A stretch of DNA of 64,000 nucleotides from Prostheceraeus crozeri (Eukaryota; Platyhelminthes; Polycladida; Euryleptidae), in the NCBI GenBank assembly GCA_907163375.1, contig CAJQUW010002986.1, positions 934,001-998,000 on the forward strand, written 5' to 3'. The notes below the pieces were generated by a model. That model saw only the letters and a list, made by a program, of their open reading frames with translations, was not told the origin of the DNA and ran no database searches. How positions within the stretch are numbered: position 1 is the first letter of the stretch; every line of letters begins with the position of its first letter. Both the position numbers and the translations under genes were made by a program. Shown here one piece after another: positions 1-11,352 of the stretch.

Positions 1-650
1 GTCGGTCGTGGTGAGCCGTCGTGTTGCTTTGAGTCTGACGTCCCCCCCTCCTGTCAGTCGAGTCGGTCGTGATGAGCCGTCGTGTTGCTTCGTGTCTGAC
101 GTCCCCCCCCTCCTGTCAGTCGAGTCGGTCGTGTTGCTTCGTGTCTGACGTCCCCCCCTCTGGCCGGCCGACGTAGCGAGCGGTGGTTTGTGCTGCGCTC
201 TCCAGGTTGGCGTGGTGTGCCGGCCAGGTTGGGAGGGTGGAATGTCGTAGCTCACCTGAAAAAATCCTTAGTGTCAGAGTGGCTTTGTATGGTCAAAATT
301 TTGAAAATTTTCCAAAGTGTTGCATTTCGACCTGGGACCTTTACCAAAACATTTTTCATCAAATTTCACTGAATCCCCCCCCCGACAGCGATCTTCTAAC
401 TTTGGTTCTAGTGGACGGATTTCGTCTTACAGCTACTCGTTTGAAAGAGGAGAAAAAACTGCTCGGTGACATTTTTTGTTGCGAGTCAATCGGACCAGCC
501 GTTCAAAAGTTAGAGCTGTTACAAGATTTTAGGTCGGAGCTCACCTGAAAAAATCCTAAGTGTCAGAGTGACTTTGTATGGTCAAAATTTGGAAAATTTT
601 CCAAAGTGTGGCATTTCGACCTGGGACCCTGACCAAAACATTTTTCATCA
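1..650 (+). repeat. left inverted terminal repeat of the Polinton-like element
   Basis: This end matches the reverse complement of about 14580-15185. The outermost part is a short tandem subrepeat of about 60-70 bp (GTCGGTCGTGGTGAGCCG...CCTGTCAGTCGA), about three partly shortened copies here against two at the other end. Further in, a 130 bp unit containing CATTTCGACCTGGGACC occurs twice in direct orientation, near 250-380 and 540-675. Long C tracts interrupt it. The window may start inside the subrepeat array rather than at the true element end. Confidence 0.85.
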
Positions 651-973
651 AATTTCACTGACCTCCCCCCCCCGGCACCAAACTTCCAATTTTGCTTCTA
701 GTGATTGTAGAAAGTCGTGCAATAGCTCGTTTGAAAGCTAAGAGTGAGACAAATTCACTGAAAGAAACGGCTTGTTCATATCTGGCTTCGTTTAGATGTG
801 AGACACCATTTAAGATTTGGGAGATTGTCGAAAAAACGACAGAGTTAGAATTTCCCAAGAAACAGCTCCAGCGGGCGAACGAAGGGTCGGATTGGTAAAC
901 GGAGGCCAGATTTGGAATCAGCTTGATGTTATTGTCCAATGAGGATCATCATCCAATGAGAATCAAGCATTTC

Positions 974-983
974 TATATAAATA
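974..983 (+). promoter_or_regulatory. TATA box of the element's first plus-strand gene
   Basis: TATATAAATA lies about 90 bp before the first start codon of the plus-strand gene cluster, just inside the left terminal repeat. The spacing leaves a leader of about 65-70 nt. This would be the promoter for the gene that follows. Confidence 0.6.
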
Positions 984-1075
984 GCGAGCCTTCCACAGTG
1001 AGAATCATTCCATCGTTGAATCACACGAGTGACGGACGCACATTTTCTCTCTCTCTATTCTATTATCCAACTAAA

Positions 1076-1838
1076 ATGGTAAGTCGCTACTTCCCTCCCT
1101 CTCATCCCTTGAACGTAAACTTAATACAATCTTTTTCATTTTCAGGCATCTACTCCATCTGCTGCACTAGTAGGACAAAATGGCGGACAAACGTTACATG
1201 GTTCGCTACGATCAGATCATCTAGAACTGAGGCCAGTGGAAGAAATTACCAAGGTACATAATCCTACACCGCTACAGCGTAAATTTAAACAAGTCTTGCG
1301 TTATGACGATCATAGCGTAGTACTCCAAACGGGAATGCTCCCTTCCACGGATGTCAAGATAATGCGCAATCAGTATGGGGACTACATACTGATCCCCGTG
1401 AGTCCGTACATTCGCCACCAACTTGATATTATTGAGGAGTACGTGACATTGAATATGGACATTCCTACTCCTCTTGCTCAAGAGTGGAAGGCGAGAGATG
1501 ACAAGGATACTCCCTATAGAAAGATTTGGGATGGTAATCACATTTGCCTACCGGTATCACATTGGTGTACTTACTATAAGAAGGAGGGAGATCAATCAAT
1601 ACCCATCAGATGTGATGAGCTCGGAGAAGGTACTTGGGATATCATTTTCAAAGTGAATGGGCTATATTATGGTCGACACAAGGATAATAAAATAGCCTCT
1701 CTCTCCATGCATATGGAATCCATCCTATATATTCCAAAACCACCCAACGTGGACGACATAATTGATCAAATCCTTAACAGCAGTGGTACGAAGCGCAAGT
1801 CGGAGAAGAATGCTGCCTCAAAGAAGGAGAATTACTAG
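1076..1838 (+). CDS. uncharacterised Polinton-like element protein (about 220-250 aa)
   Basis: This open gene follows the TATA box. An ATG at 1076 abuts a GTAAGT, and a TTTTCAG precedes the main open frame, so a short intron (about 1079-1145) near the start is likely. The main frame runs to 1838. The product has no domain I recognise. It is mixed alpha/beta in composition, with a hydrophobic stretch ending HMESILYIPKPP and a basic Lys/Ser-rich tail (KRKSEKNAASKKEN) that could bind nucleic acid or act as a nuclear signal. By position it is the first gene of the plus-strand cluster. A single-stranded-DNA-binding or core-type role is possible but unsupported. Confidence 0.55.
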
Positions 1839-1998
1839 TCCTTTCCTAACTCTACCCTATGACAATTCGCTTATGTGCTTTGAGTGTCGTAGACGTGGTC
1901 TTATTAGATACATTTTACTTCTTCGTTGCCATCATATCATTTGTGTATTTTGTCGTGAAAAGCATCGATGTAATTCTTCATTTTGTAATATGTTATAG
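1762..1998 (+). CDS. small RING-like zinc protein (78 aa)
   Basis: The frame overlaps the end of the previous gene by about 75 bp in another register. After a basic N-terminus the C-terminal half has CFEC, then 13 residues, then CHH, then CVFC, then C-x4-C. This order (C-x2-C, C-x-H, x2-C-x2-C, C...C) is that of a RING finger, except that the last pair is spaced by four residues instead of two. RING proteins usually act as ubiquitin ligases, and small RING genes are common in large DNA viruses. The overlap and small size leave room for chance, but the cysteine pattern is unlikely to be accidental. Confidence 0.45.
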   Translation: MIKSLTAVVRSASRRRMLPQRRRITSPFLTLPYDNSLMCFECRRRGLIRYILLLRCHHIICVFCREKHRCNSSFCNML

Positions 1999-2050
1999 AA
2001 CGTTTCCTTAGATGTGTAAAATTCCGTTTTAGGCTTCTATCATCATTTTT

Positions 2051-2581
2051 ATGGATTGTGAGGGTGAATCTGTACAGGAGCTCAGTGCTATTGCTATGAA
2101 CAATTGGACATATCAGATTGTTAGTGTCTATCATAAACATGCCAACTGCGATCCCAATGTTGATCAATGGGCGAGAAAACATATTCATGGACTTAATCTG
2201 AAATATTTGCAAGACTATGGCTTTTCTTGTGAGAGTGCTCTTCTTATTGACTTTAAACGATGGTTAGCTGCTTTCAATGTTATACGCATCTTTTGTAATA
2301 ATCCTGGTAAGGAGAGGAAACTATTTCCCAATCTAATCATTGATGACATTTTGCTCCCGCCTTGGGATAGTAGAGTGAATCAACATTACCATGAAGTCAC
2401 GAAACGTTTTAAGGATTTGTGTGTTCCTATTTTGTCTGTTCGTTGTAGTAGCTACGTTCATAACCAATGCTTCTTTCCTCCTTACCTCAACACTGCCAAA
2501 GTCCTGTATGGTTATCATTGCTCGCTGTATGATAGTTACCAGCTGTATCTATTTTATCTCTTTCAAACCATTGATTTATAA
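2051..2581 (+). CDS. DEDDh-type 3'-5' exonuclease-like protein (176 aa)
   Basis: The protein begins MDCEGESVQELSAI, which fits an Exo I motif (D-x-E at residues 2 and 4). KHIHGLN near residue 50 resembles the His-Gly element that follows Exo I in DnaQ/RNase T-like nucleases. A possible Exo II region is around 75-95. HCSLYDSYQL near residue 155 gives the H-x4-D pair of Exo III. DEDDh enzymes remove nucleotides from 3' ends using two metal ions, and a stand-alone copy beside a DNA polymerase would suit repair or end processing. The frame is open and full-length for a single domain. The Exo II aspartate is the weakest assignment. From memory, similar open frames occur in PolB-bearing elements of other invertebrates, which I cannot check. 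Confidence 0.5.
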   Translation: MDCEGESVQELSAIAMNNWTYQIVSVYHKHANCDPNVDQWARKHIHGLNLKYLQDYGFSCESALLIDFKRWLAAFNVIRIFCNNPGKERKLFPNLIIDDILLPPWDSRVNQHYHEVTKRFKDLCVPILSVRCSSYVHNQCFFPPYLNTAKVLYGYHCSLYDSYQLYLFYLFQTIDL

Positions 2582-2645
2582 TGCATGCTTGTTACCGTTA
2601 TTCAATAAATGTTACTATGAGAAGAGTTGTTTTCATGCAACCAAA

Positions 2646-4043
2646 ATGTCGTTTTATCATATTTTGCTTAGCAATGCGGCCGCAAATAGATTTGCTAGTA
2701 ATCGAGCCGCACTCTTTTCTACTCCCATTGATCATACACAACAGCTAAATGGAAAGTGGGAAGTGGGTGTCACTCAACTTGTTCATAGCAACTGTGTCTA
2801 TACTTTTGATCATGAGGTGATGACTATTAGTATGAGACGCACAGCTGCTTACCAATGTGAAAAGGGCTGTCGAGTATACATTCCACAGTGGCCAAAGAAA
2901 GATCTCATATCATGTGAAAAGTTTATATATGATTTCTTGAATAAAGCGTGTAAACATATTGTCTAATTTACTCCGCACAATGATGATCATAATTATGTAC
3001 ATCATGTAGTTGAGAAAGATTGGATTGTTGGTTTAAGTCCAAGTTTAAGAAATGATTTAGGTTACCTCGCTAGCGCCTTAACAAGCTATGATAATTATAA
3101 CGTTAATTACCATCCAAGTGGTCATAAACAGTTAATATATCGAGAGGAAGCTTATTATGTAGATCTTATTCCAAAAAATGAGAAGACGTTGGTGAAGAAG
3201 ATTGTGATTAAGCCAAGAAAGACAAACATGACTCCTGAAACATTATTGAAGAAATTTAATTATCTCCTTCGAGTTGATGGTAAACAAGTGGCAACATTGA
3301 CTTATATCAAATCATCTAATCATATTGCAATAAGTAAATTAAATGATGATGATCTAGTATTAGTTTGTTCAAAAGATTTTCATCAGTTCTTACGACATCG
3401 TTCTGCAGCTGTTCATGGAAAATTTGATATGCAACATTAACCATGTGAAAGGTCAAATCAATTTGATACAGAATGGACCGTATCTTTATACAGAAAGTGT
3501 GTAGAGCCTTTAGGTGGTATCTTACATGAAACAAGAGTGTTGATGCCTCGCATTATTACTTCGGTTAAATTGGTTGTAGATTATTTAAATGAAGTGATTA
3601 ATGACCAACATATTTCATTTTCTGAAAAAGAAGGTACTTTGTCTCTCACTATAAGTGGAAAAGGTATTGAACTAATTATGGATAAAACTCTAATGGACAT
3701 TTTGGGTTTTGATCAAAATATCTTTAAAAGTGGTACTGTAACCAAAGCTAGCGCAGACATGTCACTATCGCGTCGTATTAACTATTTTCAGATATATTCC
3801 AATATTGGTGAAGATGTACGTGTGGGAGATGTTGAAGCTCCGTTGCTAGCAATGATACCATACCAGCCAAAAAGCTGCAGTATTTTATCTGAGCATACTT
3901 TCAAGAAAGTGCATTATACAAAGCTGAAATCAAACTACATCCCACAAATTGATATTGCAATTTATGACGATGCTGGTGCGTTGATTCCTTTTCATAAAGA
4001 TGCTGTGACAAGTATCACACTCCATTTCCGAATGAAGAGTTAA
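2646..4043 (+). pseudogene. LPSN/WEVGV-family element protein, copy A (fossil)
   Basis: The N-terminal part carries FYHILLSNAAANRF and then LNGKWEVGVTQL. The C-terminal part has YFQIYSNIGEDVRVGDVEAP followed by a run ending ITLHFRMKS. This layout (short start, LPSN-like box, WEVGV box, long middle, 'VGD-x-APLL' box and a final ITLHF strand) belongs to an uncharacterised family that I recall next to PolB genes in cnidarian and other invertebrate elements. A beta-rich structural role is plausible but unproven. This copy is broken, by about two breaks. It is paralogous to the next gene. Confidence 0.55.
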
Positions 4044-4082
4044 TGCAAAAGTATGCTAATATATTTTTCCAATGTGAATAAT

Positions 4083-5597
4083 ATGGAAAGTGAAAATAAG
4101 GACTCGTTTCTAATCTACTTGCCCAGTAATGCTTCTATGAATAAATTTCCCAAAAATAAACCATCAGACTATCGAGTAGAATTAAATCGCCCACTACATT
4201 TAGAAGGTGAATGGGAGGTTGGCGTTTCTAGTATTTGCTATGATAGCAATATTCAGAATGTGAATGATTTGGAAGAAATGATATTGACTCCTCGCACCCA
4301 TGATGGAATAACGATGAATAATGCATTCCAGTTCCCATACAATTTAACGTCAGATGGAAAGTGGAACTATGAATGGATTCAGATAAAATCAGATTATTAT
4401 GGTCCATTTGGGAATGAGAAAATTATTAAGGCATTCAACAGTGGTAATACTTCCATCATGAAGAATAAGGATCAGAAAGTTTGAGTTTACTATCTATCAT
4501 TGGAGTGGGAGACAGTTCCTTCGCTTTCATTCTTTTACTAAAGGTCTTACACTGAGGTTGGATAATGAATTCAATCCACATCTCGGTTTTGGCCATGGAC
4601 TACATCGAACGTCAATTGCTACTGCAAATGTTAAAAAGCTTATTCAAATCGAATCAACAAATTTCATTATAAATTTAAAATATTTGATGAAGATGTTGTA
4701 GAATGCGAAGAACGCATCATTTTGAAAAAGCGTGGTGTTCAACCTTTATCACTTATTGAGTTAGTAAAACGATGGAATGAGACTGTGGGTAAGAAGTATG
4801 GAGAAAAAATTATGGCGGACAAAAATAAGTTGGTTATTCAGAAATATAATGACAAACTTACAGTTTATTTCTCTCCAACCTTGCGTCATTTTGTAAGACA
4901 TTATACACCTATTATTGGAAGCGGTGTGGTGTATGCTTCTCATGAATATCACACTAAAGCTGATTCAGTTAATGATGAATGGTGGGTGGACATCTATGGC
5001 GATCGCATCAAGAAAATTTACCAGTCTTATGAAGAATCTAAAGTTGCTATCAATATAATGCCGCGTCTATATCATACAGTTGAAAGCTTCATTCATGTAG
5101 TAAATCCTTATATACAACAGAAGTTGAAGCATGTGATGAAAAGTAAATATGATGTAAAGACACACCACATTTCGTTTTCAATTGAAAATCAACGCGTTCT
5201 GAAACTGGGTGATGACATTCAATGTCAATTGAGTAAAAATTTGAAAAAACTCTTTGGTTTTTCAATGCTACAAAATATGTTTACTGCTGCGCATACGATT
5301 GGTATAGAAACACCAATGACACTTGATAAACATGAACAGCACCTTTACATTCAAAGTGATTTGATTCTACCTATTTCTGTTGGTGAGAAAAAAGAATACA
5401 TTTTACGCGATTTCATTCATGATAAAGACGCTTCATATGGAATAGTCGAGAAGATGTTTGAATCTATTTTCTATCATCCCGTCGTCAAACAAACTATACC
5501 CTCTATTGCTATCAAAATTACCAATGGTTTACAAGAGTGCATCCATGTGAAAGATACTAAATCCCTCGTAACTTTAGTGTTTCGGAAAACAAAGTGA
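4083..5597 (+). pseudogene. LPSN/WEVGV-family element protein, copy B (fossil)
   Basis: This gene lies about 40 bp after copy A and repeats its layout. The start region has SFLIYLPSNASMNKFP and then LEGEWEVGVSSICYDSN, and the long distal part ends LVTLVFRKTK, equivalent to the final strand of copy A. The proteins share the boxes but little else, so the duplication is old compared with the insertion of the element. It is broken, by one or two breaks. Its function is unknown. Two diverged copies in tandem would suit a pair of related structural subunits. That is inference from arrangement only. Confidence 0.55.
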
Positions 5598-5776
5598 AGT
5601 CATTGTGATATGTTTATTGAAATAAAAATATGTGTATGAAAAAGTCTTTTCGCAGAGAAAGGGGGAATGGGCTGACTGTAGGCATATATTCACAAGGAAG
5701 AAACGATCTCATGCGATACATAAAACAACCATGTATATCTACAAAAAGCAACATCAAAATACTGAGTTAAAGTTGA

Positions 5777-8700
5777 TTATGTCAATACATCTCCTGAATG
5801 TGGTAGCGTGAGTTTTATTCTTTTGGGTGGAGGTATGTTTGTGTCAGGATGTCCATGTGGAAGAGATGTGTTATGTCCTATCCAACACCTCTTATCCTCC
5901 CATGCTGAAAGCGCTCGTTTTTTGAACGTGTGCGTTTTCACAGTATGAACTTGAGATTTTAAGATTGTCATATTGACAAACGTTATAGTTTTATTTTTAT
6001 AGGCCTTCTTATAGGACCGATGTTTCATTTTGTGAACAATGGATTTTGATATACCTTTAGCACGCTTAATACTATCTGCACATTCTTTTAATTTCATTGA
6101 ATACATTTTAGGACGGAGGAGAATCATTTCATCTATTTCCTTTCCTGCTGTTTCATCCTTAAAACAACCAAGTTTGGCTTTATTCTGTATGGAATAGAGT
6201 GGATGAGTGGGATTGTAGTTAGATGTGTCGAAATATTTTTCTAATGACTTACCTACTTCATTAAAATTTAAATCTTTTTGAGTGGTAATTCCTAAAAAGA
6301 AACTATCTGTATCACCACCCAGCAAGCGAACCTCTTTTACGAGAGGGCATGGTTTTAATATTTTGTAGAAGAGTTGATACATTTCAAGCTTGGAATAATC
6401 TAAAACGGCTTGCCCAATATAGATGGGTTTGCACAACTCAACTTCTGATTTTATCATTTTAACACCTACAAGATCCTCATCGATGATGTCTCTATCAATG
6501 AAAAGAGGTGATGAGGTCAATTTGTGATATTTTTGTTCATCAACGACTAGTTTGTAGTTCATACGTTTTCTAACATCCTCCATGGTCTTTCCGAAAAGAC
6601 TGTTATTCTTATATTTATAAAAATCCTTTTCAAAATTATTTTGGGAGAGTGCACGTTTTTGACTGTTACTATCTCTGTAGGGTTTGAGGAAGGCTTTCTG
6701 TCTAAATTGATAATGCGGTGAACTGACTTTACAAGCATGCCCATTTCTAAATAGAATTTTAGTATGCAGAAGTGCACGAGATAATTTTTCTTATCATATT
6801 GGGTGAGCAAAAGTTTGCGGCATGGTTTTATACCTTGGCTGTCCACACTCTGTTAAGTTATTATGAAATTGTGACATGAATGGTGAAAACATATCTTCAG
6901 TCACTTCACCAGATTCAGGTGCGAGTGGGAAATCAGCAGTTTTATTTTTAATACTATTTGGATAAATCAAATCCACTTCAAAATAATATCCCCAATCACC
7001 TTCATCTGGAATCTTCAGAATGTTTGAAGGGTTGGAGTAATACGCAAGCTCATCTTGATTTAACCAACTAAACTCGGAGTGAGGTAGTGGTTTAGACAGT
7101 GAACTTCCATATAAATTATTTTGGTCATAGTACTTTAGGTGGATATGATCATTACCTACTGTTTTAGATTTTATGTGATGTTTATTCACAAATGTGAGAC
7201 CACCGCGTATTCCGCGCTCAAATATGTTATACATCTCGGGGTCTTGTAAGAGATGGATAGTCTCACCAGTCATTTTAAAGGCTGATTTAAAGGACATGGC
7301 TGGTAGACTGACAAAGTGGATAGGATCTAATTTGTCTTCTTCTAATGCCACTCGTCGAAATTCCTGAAAGACATCAGCCAGCAAAATGACATCTAATTCT
7401 AAGTAAGCGATCATATAATCGCCAAATGTTTTACAATCAAATTTTAACCATGCCTCTTGAGCATGTTCATAGTTCTCTACTGGACAATCTTGACCCGTCA
7501 AATCGTTTTGGAATTTGTCAATGGAAGGAAGGGTTGTTTCATTTAGTTTAGACATTGAGCTAAAATACGCATAGGGAAAGACTCCTTTGCGAGTGATTAT
7601 TTCATCCGTTAAGTTTGGATAGTGTTTCTTCAAAGTTTGACTATGGGGAAGAAACTTGAGATTTCGAACGAGAGAAGCTAGTGACGCTGACATGAATTGG
7701 AATGAATCTAAAAATTTTATTTCGAAGAAGACTGTTTTATTTTCTTTAGTTTTATCTACTGGTACTTTTGCTGTCATTGCCATGAATTTTTCTCTCGTTT
7801 GCGCTATTACATTAAACTGCCACGATTTCATCTGGCTCAACCCTCCTTTTATGAGCATATGACTGTCATAGCCCTTGAAGTTATGAAAAATGACGGGTAG
7901 TACGCGACGTCTCAACCTAAGTGAATAGTTACATTTGGAGCAGAGTGCGTTTCTAAATTTACCAGTGATGTGATCATGATCACGCACTTTCTTAATTTTA
8001 TCGTCATCAAACGTTTTATGACATTTAGGGCACGATGTACAACTTTCAAATTTTTGTTTGTCTTCATCTGACATATGTAGTGACTTACGCTGCAATTGGG
8101 AATCATATGATTGTTGAAATTTAGCAGCTTTATCGAGAAATTTTGAAATACAATCTTCACCTTGCCAAGTATGCATTTTGTTTTGCCTATTTCTAAAGTG
8201 GTCATGCCATACTTCATAGCAGGATATGGCTGCTGGCTTGTGGATGATATCATCAATGTAGCATTCTATGTCTGCGTAAATGACACGCAGGGGACTTAAT
8301 TCGTCACCATTATCCCTATGTGAAAATATTTTATCTTTGGGCATGCGTTCCATTTGTAGTTTACCTCGCTTGCACCATTCATAGTAAGTTTCAAATTTAT
8401 CTTTACTCCAAAAGGAGCGGATGCAGCGGTCGCATACAAAATGTTCACCTCTTTTAGAGTGCCCTAAGTGTTTGTACAAGCGAGAGATTTTGGGAATACC
8501 ACAGTAGTGCCATTCCTCGCTATCATCTTGTTTTACTAATAAGAGGTTGACTACGCGTTCATAACAAGTTGAACGTGAATTATAGCGGGCACCCTTCAAC
8601 CCCTTCTCCCACACGTGAACGACAATTTTAATCTGATTATGTTTTTCGAACGTTTCTACATCTTTGATTTTCATGTTGTTACTATCACAACCTTCAAAGT

Positions 8701-9566
8701 CTAGTTCATCCTCCCACTGTCTATAGCTATAGGTGCGATCTCGATGCGCGTTGATATCATTATAGTGAAGGATGGATAGGACTGCATATTTGAAACACTG
8801 TGATTTACAATCGACATTCATGACAGCTTTCTTATTATACAACGTTTTTGGTAGTTTAAATGTGCGTCGAGCTGCATGACTTTCTAATAGGGAAATTTTG
8901 AATATGGCTGAGTCCACACCAAAAATGAGAGCGCTGTCGCGTTGATTGAATTTATCTACATTTGATTTTAAACATTGAATGTGAAAATTTAGCCAAGACT
9001 CGCAGTCTACAACTTCGGTTGCGGAAGAGGAAGGAACATGAAACTGTATTCTCTCCGTCACTTGACCCGTTTGAAAATCTATTTTAATATATTTTAGTTT
9101 AAGGTAGATGAGCGCCTTCATTCTAAAATTGTCTAAATTGTTGAAGAGCGCTTCGATAATGTTAGAATTTTGAAGGAGCCACTCAGGAAAATCTACTATT
9201 TGAGTATTGGACTCCATGCAGTAGTCGCGTACTAAATTATTATGTGAAACATTAAATGAGGGAGATGGTAGAGGTACCGTTGGTGTAGTGATCATTTGCA
9301 TGCGTGTGTTGAAGTCTGTGCGAAGATCGCTGAAAGTGACTATCAAAAGAAAGAGGGCACAAATCGCAAGGAAAGGAGATGTCATCGTCACAATCAACTT
9401 CACCTCCGGAGATTGATGCCGCTTTGCGTTGACACACACGTTGTTTGATGTGTCGAAGGAGACTGTGCTTCCTTGTAAAAATATGTCCGCAGTCAGCACA
9501 TTCCCACTCGTTGCCTTGTCGCGAGAGTCCTGAGCTGGAACTAATATCACCTGAAAGAGAAATCAT
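5777..9566 (-). pseudogene. family B DNA polymerase with zinc fingers and endonuclease VII-like insert (fossil)
   Basis: This is the largest gene of the element, about 1200 codons. From the N-terminus it has C2H2-type fingers (WECADCGHIF...H), then a long region, then Exo I (YADIECY). Next comes a Cys/His block, CPKC with RDHDHITGKFRNALC and a following CN, which is the recombination-endonuclease-VII-like motif seen in this polymerase group. Exo II (HNFKGYDSH), Exo III (YLELDVILL), Pol A (YYDQNNLYGSSL) and Pol C (GGDTDSFFLG) follow. It would replicate the linear element, probably by protein priming. The gene is broken, by two or three breaks, but every main motif is still legible, which agrees with a recent insertion. 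It faces the plus-strand genes tail to tail. Confidence 0.9.
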
Positions 9567-10052
9567 TCTATCATCTCTGTTTAAGTCTCAGTGTATTGTT
9601 ACAACCTACCTTCACTCAACAACTCTAAACTTTCCTCGAGAAGGGAGGGCTTTGGTGATGAAGTAGATGCCTGAAATTGAGGAAGATGCTATTAGCCACA
9701 CGTTTGAGGGAGATGAGAGAGGAAATCTTCAACTTACGATTTCAAGGAAATTATGTTTAAGGTTGATTCTTCAACAAGATAGAGACTTCACTAGAGAACA
9801 GTTTACTTACACGTCTCAAAGACAGAGTCAAATGACACGGATGTCACTTTACATATATACTTTCATATTCATCATTCATTGGCTGTTCATTCTGATTGGT
9901 TGCTTGTTTATACTTAAGAATTAGAAAACATTTCAAAGTTATTATTCACAGTCAACATGACAAGCCCTCCGACAACACCGAACACAAAATTCTTTTCTCC
10001 ATGATCAACACCAAAGGCGCTCGTTGCACCAAACGCTCCAACGAAGGGGAAG
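9567..10052. other. divergent spacer between PolB and the acidic gene
   Basis: This stretch separates the start of the minus-strand polymerase from the plus-strand acidic gene, so it should hold both promoters. An AT-rich CATATATAC sequence near 9850 could serve the plus side. Short open frames here have no recognisable content. I see nothing else. Confidence 0.3.
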
Positions 10053-10406
10053 GTGGAGAAAATATACCGACTGGACAATATCAGAAAGTTGTCATTACCA
10101 GCGGACGACGAAGAGGAGAGTGCATGTGAGAAGGAGTGTCCCGACTTAACAGGCGTGAGGTGGAAGTATCTGCAGTACGATACTGATGATGTGATGGAGA
10201 TCACCAGCACCAAATTCCTCCACCAATTATGGGAATGGTACACCCCTAACTCCCAGCCACGAACTATGGCGGAGTGGGAGTACATCGACAAAGTGAGGCT
10301 CGCGGTAGAAGAACGATTGAAGCAAGTGAACTGTTTTTGCGATCTATGTGAAGTCAGACTCTGGGACGATATTGACGATGAAGACCTTTTGAAATACATG
10401 CCATAA
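10053..10406 (+). CDS. small acidic element protein (117 aa)
   Basis: This is an open plus-strand frame, strongly acidic, with patches such as DDEEES and DDIDDEDL and a pair of CxxC-type cysteines near the C-terminus (CFCDLCEVRLW) that could hold a metal. An AATAAA overlaps its stop codon. A minus-strand frame covers the same bases but has the low-complexity Ser-rich look of a shadow. I do not recognise the family. The gene sits between the polymerase and the group of minus-strand small genes. Confidence 0.45.
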   Translation: MEKIYRLDNIRKLSLPADDEEESACEKECPDLTGVRWKYLQYDTDDVMEITSTKFLHQLWEWYTPNSQPRTMAEWEYIDKVRLAVEERLKQVNCFCDLCEVRLWDDIDDEDLLKYMP

Positions 10407-10410
10407 TAAA
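10405..10410 (+). terminator. poly(A) signal overlapping the stop codon
   Basis: AATAAA begins at the second base of the TAA stop of the acidic gene (reading TAATAAA). This gives an extremely short 3' end, as in compact viral genomes. Confidence 0.5.
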
Positions 10411-10456
10411 TTTTTATTTCGTATTATCTTTGCTTTTATACTGACTTACTTGAATG

Positions 10457-10862
10457 GGGCTTCAGTGGATGATTTAACCATGTATACTTTTTCATTTGGA
10501 AATAGTAGCACGCTTAGTTTAACTTGTAAATCTTATAACATTTCATATGGGCGATGATGGTAGTGAAATAGTTTTAAATAAAATTAAGATAGCTTACACT
10601 TCTGATACAGGGATAGCAATCGACTGCGATCCATGTGTAAAGAGCTTGTTAGACTACGGATGGGCTTAAGTGGATGATTTAACCATGTATACTTTTTCAT
10701 TTGGAAATAGTAGCACGCTTAGTCTAACTTGTAAATCTTATAACATTTCATATGGGCGATGATGGTAGATGAAATAGTGTTAAATAAAATTTAGATAGCT
10801 TACATGATTCTGGGATAGCAATCGACTGCGATCCATGTGTAAAGAGCTTGTTAGACTACGGA
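10457..10862. repeat. tandem duplication, two copies of about 203 bp
   Basis: Copy one runs from 10457 and copy two from 10662, both ending AGAGCTTGTTAGACTACGGA. They differ by a few substitutions and small indels. No open frame spans them. The phrase GGGATAGCAATCGACTGC inside each copy recurs in altered form near 11719, so the duplication shares pieces with the small-gene repeats downstream. Confidence 0.85.
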
Positions 10863-11198
10863 AGAGAGAAGTGTGTTATGTTGCGTGTGGCGCGTGAGTG
10901 TCCTCCCATTTCATTCCATTCATCAATTCGTCTCATTGATAGAGACAGGTAGAACTCATGGTTCTCATAACGTATGCAATGAAAAGTTTTAGGCAACCTT
11001 CGACAGTTGGCTAAATGTCGTCCTGGCGCGAATGCACTACGTTGAGACAGAGGCAATCACTTGCAAACATGACGCAGAGAGGTTTAACAAGATTGACCAT
11101 TGCCGAATGTCTCTTGCGGTATACATAGCTACGGGTTTCACCGCCGCCCTTTACAGGAACGCCCGTCGAAAGGAAGTATTACACCGAACTTCATTTGC
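10863..11198. other. unassigned element DNA with a doubtful short minus-strand frame
   Basis: A 66-codon minus-strand frame (10856-11056) crosses into the tandem repeat and lacks recognisable features. It may be the decayed member of the small minus-strand gene series that follows. Otherwise nothing is seen. Confidence 0.25.
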
Positions 11199-11342
11199 AA
11201 CGTTCAAGTTGACTGATAGCAGATTCAACTTAATGATAGTATTCGCCAGTCCGAAGACTGCCCAGGGCAAACCGCGTGGAGGTTCTATCATGTCTTGCCC
11301 CATGGTGGCCCTTAAGAGAGCCGGTGGTTCGTTCTCGGGAGT
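11199..11342 (-). repeat. 145 bp dispersed cassette, copy 1
   Basis: The segment from AACGTTCAAGTTGACTGATA to GGTTCGTTCTCGGGAGT occurs three times in the element, always just downstream of a minus-strand gene. Copy 1 follows the 90-aa acidic repeat gene. On the minus strand it is partly open (TPENEPPALLRATMGQD), so it may be a shared C-terminal or 3' untranslated module. Confidence 0.8.
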
Positions 11343-11352
11343 AACAAGTTGA

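Noticed and set aside
9914-10399. 161-codon minus-strand frame
   Set aside because: Ser-rich low complexity opposite the acidic gene, which has the better start and a poly(A) signal.
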